Shown here: piece by piece, positions 1-8,934 of the stretch | Position numbering within the stretch: the stretch's first letter is position 1 | How the letters are laid out: the number at the start of each line of letters is the position of its first letter | Assembly: GCA_009781395.1 (NCBI GenBank) | Contig: WQYG01000004.1 | Location: 1 to 50,037 of the forward strand | DNA: 50,037 nt | Source: Candidatus Bathycorpusculum sp. | Lineage (GTDB): Archaea; Thermoproteota; Bathyarchaeia; Bathyarchaeales; Bathycorpusculaceae | Direction of reading: 5' to 3' | Program-made: the position numbers and the translations under genes | The notes under the pieces: generated by a model | The model's input: the letters and a program-made list of their open reading frames with translations, nothing else | Database searches by the model: none | What the model was told of the DNA's origin: nothing

Positions 1-6
1 CAACCC

Positions 7-291
7 ATGAATGATCTGCGAGCAGGATTTAGAATACGCGCAAGCATATCATCCAACGCCTCACATACACACAAACAAATGTCCGTAGGTACAAGAACAA
101 CATTACCACCACCCAACACTGTTAACAGGATACGTTCTGCAAGTATAGGCGATATTGAGGCTGTAATATACTCTATTAACGATGGGGGAAATGGAAATAC
201 TCACGACATACACACAGACTCCACAACAGTAAATCAAGTTATTACACGGGTTCCCAATTTAACCCTGCACTACATAGCAATAGGAACCTAA
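7..291 (+). CDS. Hypothetical protein, possibly 5'-truncated by the window edge
   Basis: I do not recognise this 94-residue product. The frame is open to the left edge of the window (codons CAA CCC precede the ATG), so the true start may lie outside and this may be the C-terminal part of a longer protein. It shows no membrane segment, signal peptide or metal-binding motif; the second half is rich in Asn, Asp, Gly, Thr and Ile. The stop is 12 nt before the next gene on the same strand, which suggests co-transcription. No other frame on either strand is open through this stretch. It could also be a chance ORF. Confidence 0.35.
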   Translation: MNDLRAGFRIRASISSNASHTHKQMSVGTRTTLPPPNTVNRIRSASIGDIEAVIYSINDGGNGNTHDIHTDSTTVNQVITRVPNLTLHYIAIGT

Positions 292-303
292 AAGTGAAAA
301 GCT

Positions 304-567
304 ATGTCTAGCGAAAAAATAGAAACAATACAACAACCTCCAACAACAGTACAGCAGCAAATATCTGAGCCGTCAAACTCTGTGCAACAACTAAAACCTA
401 ATTTAACTCCTCAAGCTCAAGAAGCAATCGCCACACTAAACATACGTGTCAACGATATGCTAACTCAGCTCAACACCGTTCTAAATATGCTTGTTAAAGA
501 AAACGCCGAACTCAAACAGCAACAAAAAATGCCGATAGAAAGTACTGAGACAAAAACTCAAACTTGA
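304..567 (+). CDS. Small Gln-rich hypothetical protein with coiled-coil segment
   Basis: This 87-residue protein has no recognised family. Residues 1-35 are low complexity and rich in Gln, Pro, Ser and Thr. Residues about 35-75 have a heptad-like pattern of Leu, Ile, Val and Met (ending NMLVKENAELKQQQ) that should form one amphipathic helix or a coiled coil, so the product probably oligomerises or binds a partner. It follows the previous ORF after 12 nt and is followed by a T-rich tract at 575-587, so it is probably the last gene of its unit. Prefoldin-like helices were considered but nothing specific supports that. Confidence 0.5.
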   Translation: MSSEKIETIQQPPTTVQQQISEPSNSVQQLKPNLTPQAQEAIATLNIRVNDMLTQLNTVLNMLVKENAELKQQQKMPIESTETKTQT

Positions 568-574
568 CATACAC

Positions 575-587
575 TTTTTTTCTTTTT
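575..587 (+). terminator. T-rich transcription stop
   Basis: A run of nearly pure T (one C) starts 8 nt after the stop codon at 567. Archaeal RNA polymerase terminates at such oligo-T tracts without needing a hairpin. It also lies between two units that converge here: the small + strand genes and the surface protein gene on the - strand. Confidence 0.4.
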
Positions 588-626
588 AGTTTAAGCTCTA
601 CTCAAACTTTTTTAAAGAAACACTTT

Positions 627-1958
627 TTAAAAATTAGGGTTGTTTGTTTTCTCTGCTTGTTCTATCTTTTTTTGAGACGCGATACGTAAAACAACTAGAA
701 CAAGACACAACACCACAACTATAGTGATCACACAAACAACCACCCTATCTCGCAACCCAAAACCACCAACAAACACACCCCCACCACCAGGATACACATC
801 ACTACCCTCCATAACAGCTGTATTACCAGAAATCACACCTCCAAGTCTGTTAAAAGTTTCAACAGGAACATCCCCACCCGCATAACTACTACTAGAATAC
901 ACCCCACCCCCTGTATCGGCCGTATTACGAACAATTTCGCCCCCAGACATAGTAAAAGCACCCGTATGATATACCCCACCACCCAAAACAGCAGTGTTAC
1001 CAGAAATCTTACCCCCCGACAACATAGTAGAAACCCCAGTATACACTCCACCACCGTGGTCAGCTTTGTTGCCGGAAATTTCGCCCCCAGACATAGTAAA
1101 CTCACCATAGGCCATATATACTCCACCGCCATGTCCAGCGGTGTTGCCTGAAATCGTGCCCCCAGACATAACAAAAGTAACAATCCCACTGCTACTTACG
1201 CCCCCACCGCGACCTTTGGAGGTGTTGCCCGAAATCTTACCCCCCGACATCATAAAAGTGCCACTGTTATATACGCCCCCACCAAATTCACCTGTGTTAT
1301 CAGAAATTTCACCCCCAGACATAACAAACATACCCCAAGTATCTACTCCGTATCCGTTGTAGCCTTTGTGGCCAGAAATTATGCCGTTATATAAGTAAAC
1401 AGATCCCATAGCACTTACTCCGCCGCCTATGGTGTTGCTTGTGCGGGTTATTGTGATGCCGTCAATTCGTAGTGTCGCGTTACGTACAACATGAAGGATA
1501 GTACCATTTACTGTGCCGTTTAGTTTATAGTATCCGTTTGGTTTGTTGCTTGTTAGGGTGATGTCTTTGTCTGCTGGAATAATAATACTAACGGGCCAAT
1601 AGTTAGAGTTGCTGTCATCAGTGGTGCTTGTGAGTGTGATATCTTTGTCTAGGGCTATGGTTGTTGGTTTTTTTGTTGGGGCGTTGTTTATGGCGTTTTT
1701 GAGTTCTTCTTCAGTTTTAACATGGATGGCATTTTCTAAAGAAGTATCATCGGAACCATTTGTAAATATGTCTGTAAATATTAGTGTAGAACATAGTACT
1801 ATGGCTATCAGTGAGGTTAGTAGTATAGTTTGTTTGTGAGAAATATGGAATGTGCCAATCACGTGTATACCACCGTATATGGGTGTATAGTAGTATTTTG
1901 TTGTTATTATTTTTTTGCTTTTTATGTTTTTGTTGCTAAATGTAGTACGCTGTAACAT
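627..1958 (-). CDS. Membrane-anchored surface protein with tandem SGG-IS-GNT beta-helix repeats
   Basis: This 443-residue protein has a hydrophobic segment near residues 44-64 and a C-terminal membrane helix at about 405-426 followed by a basic tail, which predicts an outward-facing protein anchored in the membrane. Residues about 208-395 carry six to seven repeats of 22-27 residues with the core MSGGxISGNTxxxGGGVY. These resemble the Gly-rich repeats of polymorphic outer-membrane-type and adhesin-like proteins and should fold as a right-handed beta helix. Residues 75-200 look like the capping part of such a helix. The start ATG has an AGGGA box about 5 nt upstream. The gene begins 8 nt after the end of the IS630 remnant on the same strand. 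Host or cell adhesion is an inference from the family type. Confidence 0.8.
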   Translation of the reverse strand: MLQRTTFSNKNIKSKKIITTKYYYTPIYGGIHVIGTFHISHKQTILLTSLIAIVLCSTLIFTDIFTNGSDDTSLENAIHVKTEEELKNAINNAPTKKPTTIALDKDITLTSTTDDSNSNYWPVSIIIPADKDITLTSNKPNGYYKLNGTVNGTILHVVRNATLRIDGITITRTSNTIGGGVSAMGSVYLYNGIISGHKGYNGYGVDTWGMFVMSGGEISDNTGEFGGGVYNSGTFMMSGGKISGNTSKGRGGGVSSSGIVTFVMSGGTISGNTAGHGGGVYMAYGEFTMSGGEISGNKADHGGGVYTGVSTMLSGGKISGNTAVLGGGVYHTGAFTMSGGEIVRNTADTGGGVYSSSSYAGGDVPVETFNRLGGVISGNTAVMEGSDVYPGGGGVFVGGFGLRDRVVVCVITIVVVLCLVLVVLRIASQKKIEQAEKTNNPNF

Positions 1959-1966
1959 CTAAATCC

Positions 1967-2654
1967 CTATATTATTATTGGATATAGTTTTTTGAGTTTT
2001 ATTCGTGCGTCTTTGGTAGTAAATTGCCAGTCAACGCCCTTTTGAGTTTGATTGCGTTGCCGATACCAAGTTGACAATTCTAAGTTAAGAACCTCAATAC
2101 CACCAATATGTCTATCACCAAGACACTGCACAGCAAGAGCCGCAAGCTCAATCTCAGCAATATTAAGCCAACTACCATGCTTAGGTGTAAAATGAATTTC
2201 CAAACGCTGTGCCAAACCAAACGCCACATCCGCAGAAAAAGCCTCATACAAAGAAGACAACGTATGCGTATTGAGATTATCCATCACAAGCACCACCTTC
2301 TCAGCACAAGGATACACCTCCTCAAGCAGCCAACGTATTTTATGAGCCCAATCAACCTTTGTCCTACGCGGCAACGCCTCAGCATGACGCCAACCCCCAA
2401 GAGGCTCATTAAACATAAAAATACTACACACCCCCTGACGTATGTACTTGTAATCTACCTTCTCCGCAGAACCGGGTTGCATAACAAGAGATGGGAAAGC
2501 GTCTTCTAAGAGCTGATAAGGTTTTTCATCCATACAAACTATAAGGATACTTTGCATCATATGGTCGAGCGTAAACGGCTAAAATGTCTTCCATTTTGGC
2601 TACAAAGGCACTGTTGTGTTTGGGTGGTATGCACCAGCAGGTTTTCAGGTGAGG
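1967..2654 (-). pseudogene. IS630-family transposase remnant, 5'-truncated and frameshifted
   Basis: The 197-residue frame at 1967-2560 is the DDE catalytic half of an IS630/Tc1-type transposase: VCMDEKP supplies the first Asp, VLVMDNLNTH the second, and HFTPKHGSWLNIAEIEL the Glu. Upstream, another frame (2654 down to about 2556) reads CWCIPPKHNSAFVAKMEDI and then ARPYDAKYP, which is the normal preceding segment. The two frames join correctly if one base is removed near CCTTATAG at about 2556. Upstream of 2655 there is an in-frame stop and no helix-turn-helix domain, so roughly the first third of a normal 340-residue protein is missing. All three acidic residues survive, but the copy cannot make a full transposase. 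I did not identify terminal inverted repeats. Confidence 0.85.
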
Positions 2655-2736
2655 TTAAAGTTGTGTTTTTTTTAAAAGAAAAGAAGGTGTTGTGTGTGTT
2701 GATGGTCTGTGTGTCTAAAGGTTGAAAGGTGTGGTT

Positions 2737-3918
2737 TTAATATTTGACGTTGCAGACGTTTGGTGTTGCTTTTAGTTGTGTAACAATTTCGGGTGTTACT
2801 ATGTGGTGTAGTACGTAGACGCTTATGGCGTGGCCGGTGCTTATTTGGCGGCTGTAATTGGCGCGGATGTTGATGTTGTTTTCAGCTAGAACTTTATCAA
2901 TATTTGCAAATACGCCGGGGACGTCTTTGTGGTGTATAAAGAGGGTGAACACAGGTTTTTCTTCTACTTGAATGTTTTCACTTGCGTTAACGGCGTTGAT
3001 GAAATCTCCGCAATTAAGGTAGCCTGAGAGGACGCGTGCGATTTCAGTAGAGGTTTCAACTTGAGCTTCAACTGTTGATGCACCCAAATGACTGCTCAAT
3101 ACCACATTATCAAGTTCTTTTAATGGGTCATTAAAAGGGTCGCCTTCTGTTTTGGGTTCTTCTCTGTAAACGTCTGTTGCATAGCCGCCAATTTTTTTCT
3201 CTTTAAGAGCATTATAGAGAGCTGCTTGGTCAATATTGTTACCCCGCGAAGTATTTATGATAAAAGCCGTAGACTTCATCTGCGATAACTCTTTTTCACC
3301 TATAATGATGTCTTTACCGCCTGTATGAATGCTAATATAATCCGCCGCTTTAAGAACTTCTTCTTTGCTTACATATTTAATCCCACTTTCTTGATTGGGA
3401 TAAAGATCATAACCAATAATTTCCATATCAAACCCACGTTTAGCAATTTGAGCAAGCTTTTGACCAATCCTGCCACAACCAATAATGCCCAAAGTCTTAT
3501 ACGCAAGCTCAGTTCCTTCAAACTTCTTTTTTATCCAAACCCCATTTTTAAGCGAATGATGCGCTTGAGGCGTATTACGCGAAATACCTAACATTAAGTC
3601 AATGGCTAACTCTGCCACCGCATTAGTACTCCCATAAGGAGCAATCTTTACCACAATACCATACTCAGAAGCAGCAGTCGCATCTATATTATCATAACCC
3701 ACTCCTGCCCTACCAATGATTTTAAGATTACCTTTTGCACCCGCCTCAATAACTTCACGCGTAACTTTAGTGGCACTTCTTACAACTAACGCATCAAACT
3801 GTCCTATATCCGCAAGTAACCCGGTTAAATCACGTTTCCTTGTATCCGTTTCTATTCCCGCATCATGAAAAACTTTTAGGCCTTGCGCCTCTAAACCATC
3901 ATTTAAGAGTACTTTCAC
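2737..3918 (-). CDS. serA: D-3-phosphoglycerate dehydrogenase
   Basis: It oxidises 3-phosphoglycerate to 3-phosphohydroxypyruvate with NAD, the first step of serine synthesis in the cytosol. The 393-residue protein begins MKVLLNDGLEAQGLKVF. It has the Rossmann NAD-binding motif GIIGCGRIGQKLAQIAKRG, the substrate-loop region GRAGVGYDNID, the STNAVAE segment, and HLGAST near the catalytic His. A C-terminal ACT domain (about residues 320-393, starting FTLFIHHKDVPGVFANID) suggests serine feedback or oligomer contacts. The length matches the shorter class without the intervening ASB domain of 525-residue forms. It reads in the same direction as glyA about 600 bp upstream, so the two genes together would supply serine, glycine and one-carbon units. 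Confidence 0.95.
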   Translation of the reverse strand: MKVLLNDGLEAQGLKVFHDAGIETDTRKRDLTGLLADIGQFDALVVRSATKVTREVIEAGAKGNLKIIGRAGVGYDNIDATAASEYGIVVKIAPYGSTNAVAELAIDLMLGISRNTPQAHHSLKNGVWIKKKFEGTELAYKTLGIIGCGRIGQKLAQIAKRGFDMEIIGYDLYPNQESGIKYVSKEEVLKAADYISIHTGGKDIIIGEKELSQMKSTAFIINTSRGNNIDQAALYNALKEKKIGGYATDVYREEPKTEGDPFNDPLKELDNVVLSSHLGASTVEAQVETSTEIARVLSGYLNCGDFINAVNASENIQVEEKPVFTLFIHHKDVPGVFANIDKVLAENNINIRANYSRQISTGHAISVYVLHHIVTPEIVTQLKATPNVCNVKY

Positions 3919-3994
3919 AGCAGAATCTCTCCTTCAAATAACTAACAAAAACTAATGTGATTATTAACTAATAAAGTTCTCTAAACAAAAAAAC

Positions 3995-4273
3995 TCAAGC
4001 TTTACATTTAACCTTCGGCTGACTAACCCTTGTTGACGCTATCTCAAAAGTATTAACCTGCCCACAATAAGGACACTTCAAACGCCGACGATTACCATAC
4101 CGCAACGAAGTCAACGTAGCCCCCGGCACCCAATGAAAATTAAACCCCTTCCTACAATTCGGACAAACCAACCTTGAAGTATAATGAGGCCCATACCGCG
4201 GCAACAAAATAAAAAAAACTAAAAAACCAATCGCCACAACAGGCACAAGAACATAAACTAACTCCATAAACAA
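3995..4273 (-). CDS. Small membrane-anchored zinc-ribbon protein
   Basis: The 92-residue product has one N-terminal membrane helix (about residues 5-26, VYVLVPVVAIGFLVFFILL) followed by a soluble zinc ribbon with two CPxC knuckles, CPNC near residue 38 and CPYC near residue 68, and a basic C-terminal tail. The ribbon should lie in the cytoplasm or at the membrane face, depending on topology. No family function is known to me. It sits between serA and glyA on the same strand, 76 bp upstream of serA, but nothing ties it to serine metabolism. Confidence 0.75.
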   Translation of the reverse strand: MFMELVYVLVPVVAIGFLVFFILLPRYGPHYTSRLVCPNCRKGFNFHWVPGATLTSLRYGNRRRLKCPYCGQVNTFEIASTRVSQPKVKCKA

Positions 4274-4538
4274 TCAACACCAAAAACATTCCAACACTAA
4301 TTAATCTTTAGGTCCATTAACTTTTCAAAACAAACCTGCAGGTATTGCCAAAATTGCTAACAGAAATACTGCCCCCTCCTGTATTCACCTTTTCAGCTCC
4401 GATAAACTCTAAAATATTTCTATAAACATTTCTAAACCCTTGGCATCAAAATATTCTCAACTTCAAAAAGAAATAGTGTTGTCTTTAGAGATCCTTGAAT
4501 TCTCTGTAGACTTTACAGTTATGTTGTCTGGGTTGTCG

Positions 4539-5873
4539 TTATGGTTTGATGTATTTTATGGCTTCTTCGATGTTTTGGAAGCCATATTTTACTTGGTTGA
4601 ATTCTTTTTTCAGTGTCATAACGTCTGTTTTTACTTGTTCTGGTGTGCGTTTGCCTTTAATTATGTCTATCATTAGGTCGCAGAGGTGTTTGATGTCGCC
4701 TTCTTTCATGCCGTGGCGGGTTACGTCTTGGAAGCCCACGCGTAGGCCTGCGGGGTTTTCTTTGTCACTTTGGTCATCATAGGGTAGCAAGTTTTTGTTA
4801 AGTATGATGTTTGCGTCTTCTAGGTCTTGGGCGATTTTGTTGCCTCCGCCAAATGCTCTAATGTCTAAGGCAAGTTGGTGTGATTTTGTGAAGCCTTTGT
4901 GTTCTGCAACAACTTTTATGCCGTTTTCGTACAAGTATTGGCCTGCGGTTTGGGCGTTTTTAACGATTTGGGTGGCTAATTCTTGGCCGAAAAGTTTCAT
5001 TTCAAGACATGCAATGCCTAATGCGGGTAGTCGGCCAAGGTGTGTGCTTGAGGCGGTTAAGGGGAATACGGCGTGTTGGATTTTTCGCACGGCTTTTTCT
5101 TTAGCTGGTGTGTCGGGGGTGCCCATGATTACGCCGCCTTGGGGGCCTGGGAAGGTTTTGTGTGTGGAGGCGGTGATAAAGTCTGCGCCTTCGCGTAGGG
5201 GGTCTTGGAATTGTCCGCCTGCAATTAGGCCTAGTACGTGTGCGGCGTCGTAGGCTATGTATGCGCCTGCTTCGTTACAGGCTTCTTTGAGTTCTTTTAT
5301 GGGGTGTGGGAAGAGAAATAGGCTGCCGCCGAAGGTGACGATGCCTGGTTTTGTGGTGCGTATGACCTGGGCGGATTTGTCGGGGTCTATGTTAAATTCG
5401 TTAATGTCGTAAACATGGTTGATGTTGTCTAAGCCTAGGATGCTGCCTGCTAAGCCGGTGTAGTCGTGGCTTATGTGGGCGCCACAGCTTAGGGGAGTTA
5501 CGACCATTTTGTTATTTTTTGATGCGACTGCTAAACCTTTGAAGGTTGCTGTGTTTGCGTGAGTGCCTGAGATTAATCGGACGTCTGCCCATGTGGTGTG
5601 AAATAGGTTTTTTATGGCGTCTGTTGCGTGGTCTTCGATTTGGCTGCTGTATTTTTGACCTTGGTAAAAACGTTTTTTTACGTGTCCTTCGGGGTTGTTG
5701 TCTCCTTCTGCGTAGCGTGTGGCAAGGTCGTGGGATAGGTCAAGCATTTGGCATACAGCGGGGGATTTGATGCCTTCGCTTGCAATCATGTTTATGCATT
5801 CGTTGTTGCGGTATTGTTCATGTTTTTTTGTTGTTTCTATTAAGTCTAAGATTATGTTTTGCAGGTCTTTCAT
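4539..5873 (-). CDS. glyA: Serine hydroxymethyltransferase
   Basis: This PLP enzyme interconverts serine and glycine and passes the C1 unit to a pterin carrier (tetrahydrofolate or an archaeal equivalent). The product is about 444 residues and has the PLP-lysine motif STHKTFPGPQGG, the substrate segment NMIASEG near the N-terminus, and AYDAAHVLGLIAGG, which holds the cofactor-binding Asp and His. A longer frame opens with TTG at 5903. I prefer ATG at 5873 (MKDLQNIILDLIETTKKHE) because GTGA lies 8 nt upstream and family proteins begin at about this point. The + strand here is strongly G/T rich, so the coding strand is A/C rich. It probably works with serA downstream on the same strand. Confidence 0.95.
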   Translation of the reverse strand: MKDLQNIILDLIETTKKHEQYRNNECINMIASEGIKSPAVCQMLDLSHDLATRYAEGDNNPEGHVKKRFYQGQKYSSQIEDHATDAIKNLFHTTWADVRLISGTHANTATFKGLAVASKNNKMVVTPLSCGAHISHDYTGLAGSILGLDNINHVYDINEFNIDPDKSAQVIRTTKPGIVTFGGSLFLFPHPIKELKEACNEAGAYIAYDAAHVLGLIAGGQFQDPLREGADFITASTHKTFPGPQGGVIMGTPDTPAKEKAVRKIQHAVFPLTASSTHLGRLPALGIACLEMKLFGQELATQIVKNAQTAGQYLYENGIKVVAEHKGFTKSHQLALDIRAFGGGNKIAQDLEDANIILNKNLLPYDDQSDKENPAGLRVGFQDVTRHGMKEGDIKHLCDLMIDIIKGKRTPEQVKTDVMTLKKEFNQVKYGFQNIEEAIKYIKP

Positions 5874-5992
5874 TATGTTTCTCACGCTGTTGTTGACTAC
5901 CAACGGATGGGGTTTGCAGTATTTAGCCGTTACTGGCCGATGTTTGAAAGGTTAGTTGGGTGTTTTATGGTTGGTTGCTGTTTGGACTTATT

Positions 5993-6049
5993 TTTTAGGT
6001 GGACCTAAAATTTATATATGTTCATACACATAATTTAGGTGTGCCTAAA
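5993..6049 (+). promoter_or_regulatory. Two DtxR-type operators flanking a TATA box
   Basis: Operator 1 at 5993-6010 is a perfect 8-bp inverted repeat, TTTTAGGT-GG-ACCTAAAA. Operator 2 at 6034-6049 has 6-bp arms, TTTAGG-TGTG-CCTAAA. Their centres are 40 bp apart, close to four helical turns. TTTATATA at 6011-6018 is a good archaeal TATA box and predicts a transcription start near 6040, inside operator 2. This matches the TTAGGT/ACCTAA core of DtxR-family sites and implies iron-dependent autorepression of the downstream dtxR-feoB unit. An alternative in-frame GTG at 5999 lies inside operator 1, which argues against it as the start. Confidence 0.75.
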
Positions 6050-6070
6050 AATCGGAGGAGGAAACAAACC

Positions 6071-6781
6071 TTGCAAAAATCAACCCAAGACTACCTAAAA
6101 ACCGTTTACAACTTATCCAAAAACAAAGAAGAAGTAGTAACCACAACAGAAATCTCCCAAAAACTTGACGTAGCCCCCGCTAGCGTAACAGAAATGCTAA
6201 AAAAATTAGCCGAAGAAGGCTACATAAAATATTCCCCCTACCACGGCAGCACCCTTACCGAAAAAGGCCTAAAAGAAGCCCAAAAAATAACCCGCAAACA
6301 CCGCCTACTTGAAAGTTTTCTATCAAACGTGCTACGCATAGGCAAAGATAAAGTACACCAAGAAGCCTGCCAAATGGAACACTCTCTCTCAGACGAAGCA
6401 GAAGAATCCCTCTGCCGACTCCTAAAACACCCCGACACATGCCCAGACGACAACAAAACAATACCCGCATGCGACTTACCCTTCTCAAACTGTGAAGAAT
6501 GCATCCAACTACACGAAAAAGGCCTAGAACAAGTTGGAAAACGCGACAAAAACCTCACCTCCATACGCGAACTAAAAAGCGGCACATTTGGCAAAATAAG
6601 CTTCATCCGAGGCGAACACAAAGTACTTCAACGACTCTTAGACATGGGCCTTACACCTGGAACAAGAATTCAAATTATTAAAATAGCACCAATGGACGGC
6701 CCCGTAGAAATTGCTGTTAGAGGCTCCAAATTAGCCCTAGGCCAAAACATCGCTTGCAACGTGTTTGTAGAAGTAGAATAA
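6071..6781 (+). CDS. DtxR-family metal-dependent repressor with C-terminal FeoA-like SH3 domain
   Basis: This 236-residue regulator has an N-terminal winged helix (about residues 5-65; VTTTEISQKLDVAPASVTEML is the reading helix region), a metal-binding dimerisation domain with conserved Cys, His and Glu (ACQMEHSLSDEAEESLCRLLKHPDTC), and a C-terminal FeoA/SH3-like domain ending VRGSKLALGQNIACNVFVEVE. The start is TTG at 6071, preceded at 9 nt by GGAGGAGG (6054-6061), the strongest ribosome binding site in this window. It is 24 bp upstream of feoB. The FeoA-like tail could replace a separate FeoA, which is absent here. It most likely senses Fe(II) and represses its own operon through the two upstream palindromes; a Mn-sensing role cannot be excluded. 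Confidence 0.9.
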   Translation: MQKSTQDYLKTVYNLSKNKEEVVTTTEISQKLDVAPASVTEMLKKLAEEGYIKYSPYHGSTLTEKGLKEAQKITRKHRLLESFLSNVLRIGKDKVHQEACQMEHSLSDEAEESLCRLLKHPDTCPDDNKTIPACDLPFSNCEECIQLHEKGLEQVGKRDKNLTSIRELKSGTFGKISFIRGEHKVLQRLLDMGLTPGTRIQIIKIAPMDGPVEIAVRGSKLALGQNIACNVFVEVE

Positions 6782-6805
6782 CTTTTACTATAGGAGAAAA
6801 ACACC

Positions 6806-8815
6806 ATGACCTCTCAAAATACACCTGCCAATACTGCTGATGATTGCTCAAAAAATAACACCCATACAATTAACGCTGCAAAAACTGATAAACAGTTTAC
6901 TTTTGCTCTTGCCGGAAACGCAAACGTAGGTAAAAGCGTAATCTTTAACCAGTTAACTGGATCTAATCAAATAATTGGCAATTGGCCAGGAAAAACCGTT
7001 GACCGCGCCGAAGGCACACTACGATTTGAAGGACATGACATTAAAATTATTGACTTACCAGGCATTTACTCTTTTTCAACATTTTCTATGGAAGAAATTG
7101 TTTCCCGCGATTACATTGCCTTAGAACGACCTGACGCCGTCATTAACGTAGTTGATGCCTCCGTTTTAGAAAGAAACCTATTCTTTACCCTACAGCTTAT
7201 AGAAATGAATGCCCCAGTTGTTCTAGTTTTAAATCAAATAGATGTTGCAAAAAACAAAGGCATACTTATCGACAAAAACAAATTATCAGCGTTACTAGGT
7301 GTTCCTATAGTTTTTGCTACCGCTACTCGCGGAGAAGGCATTTATGAGGCTGTTACAGAAGCTGTAAAAATTGCAAACAGCAAACCTAAAAGTAAACAAC
7401 TAAAATATCATAAAGACCTTGAAGAACAAATTGAAAAATTACAACATATAATTGAAAAAGAAAAACTCAACTTGACATATCCGACTCGTTGGATAACAAT
7501 TAAATTACTTGAAGGCGACACAGAAATTACAAAACTGGTCGCTGAAAAATCAAAAACAGTCATTTTACACTTAAAACTCATTTCATCAGAGTTTGAAAAG
7601 CATTGTCAAGAGAAATGCTTTTCTATTATTGCCTCTGAACGTTATGCCCTAACAAGCTCTATTGTAGCATCTTCGCTCCAACAAGAAGAAATCTCACACC
7701 CCCTTACCGACAAACTAGACTGGTTTGCCACCCACCGCATATACGGCTACCTAACAGCATCTGCCATAATTGGCGGCTTACTACTCTGGACATTTTTTGT
7801 AGGAAATCTATTCTCAGGTTTAATCTCACAAGGACTAAACCTAATCTATTCAGTTAATCCCGAATTGTCAACATCAACACCTATTCTAAGCATTATCCTT
7901 AACGGCTTTTGGGGCGGAATAGACGCAGGCTTAACACTAATAATCCCCTTTGTCATCCCCTTCTACCTACTATTAGCACTCATAGAAGACTCTGGCCTAC
8001 TAACACGTGTAGCATTCATGATGGATAGCGCAATGCACAAAATCGGACTACACGGTAAAGCCCTAATCCCAATAATTCTCGGCTACGGCTGCAGCGTCCC
8101 CGCAATACAAAGCTGTAAAATCATGGAAACAAGACGAGAACGACTCCTAGCCGCCTTTGCCATAACGTTTGCACCCTGCTCTGCCCGAACCATAGTACTC
8201 TTTGGCATGGTCGGCCTATTTGTAGGCATACACTGGGCACTACTACTATACATTGTTAACCTTGCCATAATCTTCACCATGGGCAGAATTGCCATGAAAG
8301 CCGTTCCTGGAAAATCCACCGGCCTAATCATGGAAATGAGCAGCTTCAAACGACCCTCACTAAAAATCGCCCTAAAACAAACCTGGACCCGCACAAAATC
8401 CATCATATACATAGTCTTCCCCATATACATCATCGGAAGCGCCCTCATCCAAATACTATACTTCTATGATATACTCACACCCATAAGCAACACCCTCTAC
8501 CCCCTAACAGTCCTATGGCTAGGACTACCCGCGTTTGCAGGCATACTATTATTACTTGGCGCCGTTCGCAAAGAACTAATAATCTTAGGCGCAGCAGCCA
8601 TACTTGGCACAACAAACCTACTCATAGGCTTCACCCCAATACAACTAGTAATAATGGCCCTAGTAGCAATGCTCTACATCCCCTGCGTCTCAACAATGAC
8701 CATGCTCGGCAAAGAATTCGGATGGAAAACAGCCGCCACAATCTCACTAGCAAACATTAGCACAGCAATAATAATCGGAGGTCTAACATTCCAAATCCTA
8801 AACCTCCTCACATAA
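6806..8815 (+). CDS. feoB: Ferrous iron transporter FeoB
   Basis: This 669-residue membrane protein imports Fe(II). The N-terminal cytosolic G domain has the P-loop GNANVGKS (residues 37-44), the switch segment IIGNWPGKTVDRAEG, DLPGIYSFS and the base-specificity motif NQID (a variant of NKxD). A helical GDI-like linker follows, then a C-terminal membrane domain with many helices and the two Gate regions, including GYGCSVPAIQ and APCSARTIV, whose Cys residues are typical of the family. AGGAG lies about 9 nt before the ATG. The second half of the gene is markedly A/C rich on the coding strand compared with the first half. It forms an operon with the DtxR-FeoA-like regulator. Confidence 0.95.
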   Translation: MTSQNTPANTADDCSKNNTHTINAAKTDKQFTFALAGNANVGKSVIFNQLTGSNQIIGNWPGKTVDRAEGTLRFEGHDIKIIDLPGIYSFSTFSMEEIVSRDYIALERPDAVINVVDASVLERNLFFTLQLIEMNAPVVLVLNQIDVAKNKGILIDKNKLSALLGVPIVFATATRGEGIYEAVTEAVKIANSKPKSKQLKYHKDLEEQIEKLQHIIEKEKLNLTYPTRWITIKLLEGDTEITKLVAEKSKTVILHLKLISSEFEKHCQEKCFSIIASERYALTSSIVASSLQQEEISHPLTDKLDWFATHRIYGYLTASAIIGGLLLWTFFVGNLFSGLISQGLNLIYSVNPELSTSTPILSIILNGFWGGIDAGLTLIIPFVIPFYLLLALIEDSGLLTRVAFMMDSAMHKIGLHGKALIPIILGYGCSVPAIQSCKIMETRRERLLAAFAITFAPCSARTIVLFGMVGLFVGIHWALLLYIVNLAIIFTMGRIAMKAVPGKSTGLIMEMSSFKRPSLKIALKQTWTRTKSIIYIVFPIYIIGSALIQILYFYDILTPISNTLYPLTVLWLGLPAFAGILLLLGAVRKELIILGAAAILGTTNLLIGFTPIQLVIMALVAMLYIPCVSTMTMLGKEFGWKTAATISLANISTAIIIGGLTFQILNLLT

Positions 8816-8934
8816 AAAACGATTCAGAAAAGTATTTGACGACACAATGATATGTTTTGAAAGTTTATCTTTAGCTAAACATTTTTTCACTATATGAGAA
8901 CCAATTTTACTAACTATCCATAGAGGAAAATAGT

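Noticed and set aside
1000-1400. Regularly spaced repeats that might be a CRISPR array
   Set aside because: The repeats are coding, with variable spacing and in-frame substitutions, and belong to the surface protein.
2556-2654. Programmed frameshift in the IS630 transposase
   Set aside because: There is no slippery heptamer at the joint, and the N-terminal domain is missing, so decay is the better explanation.
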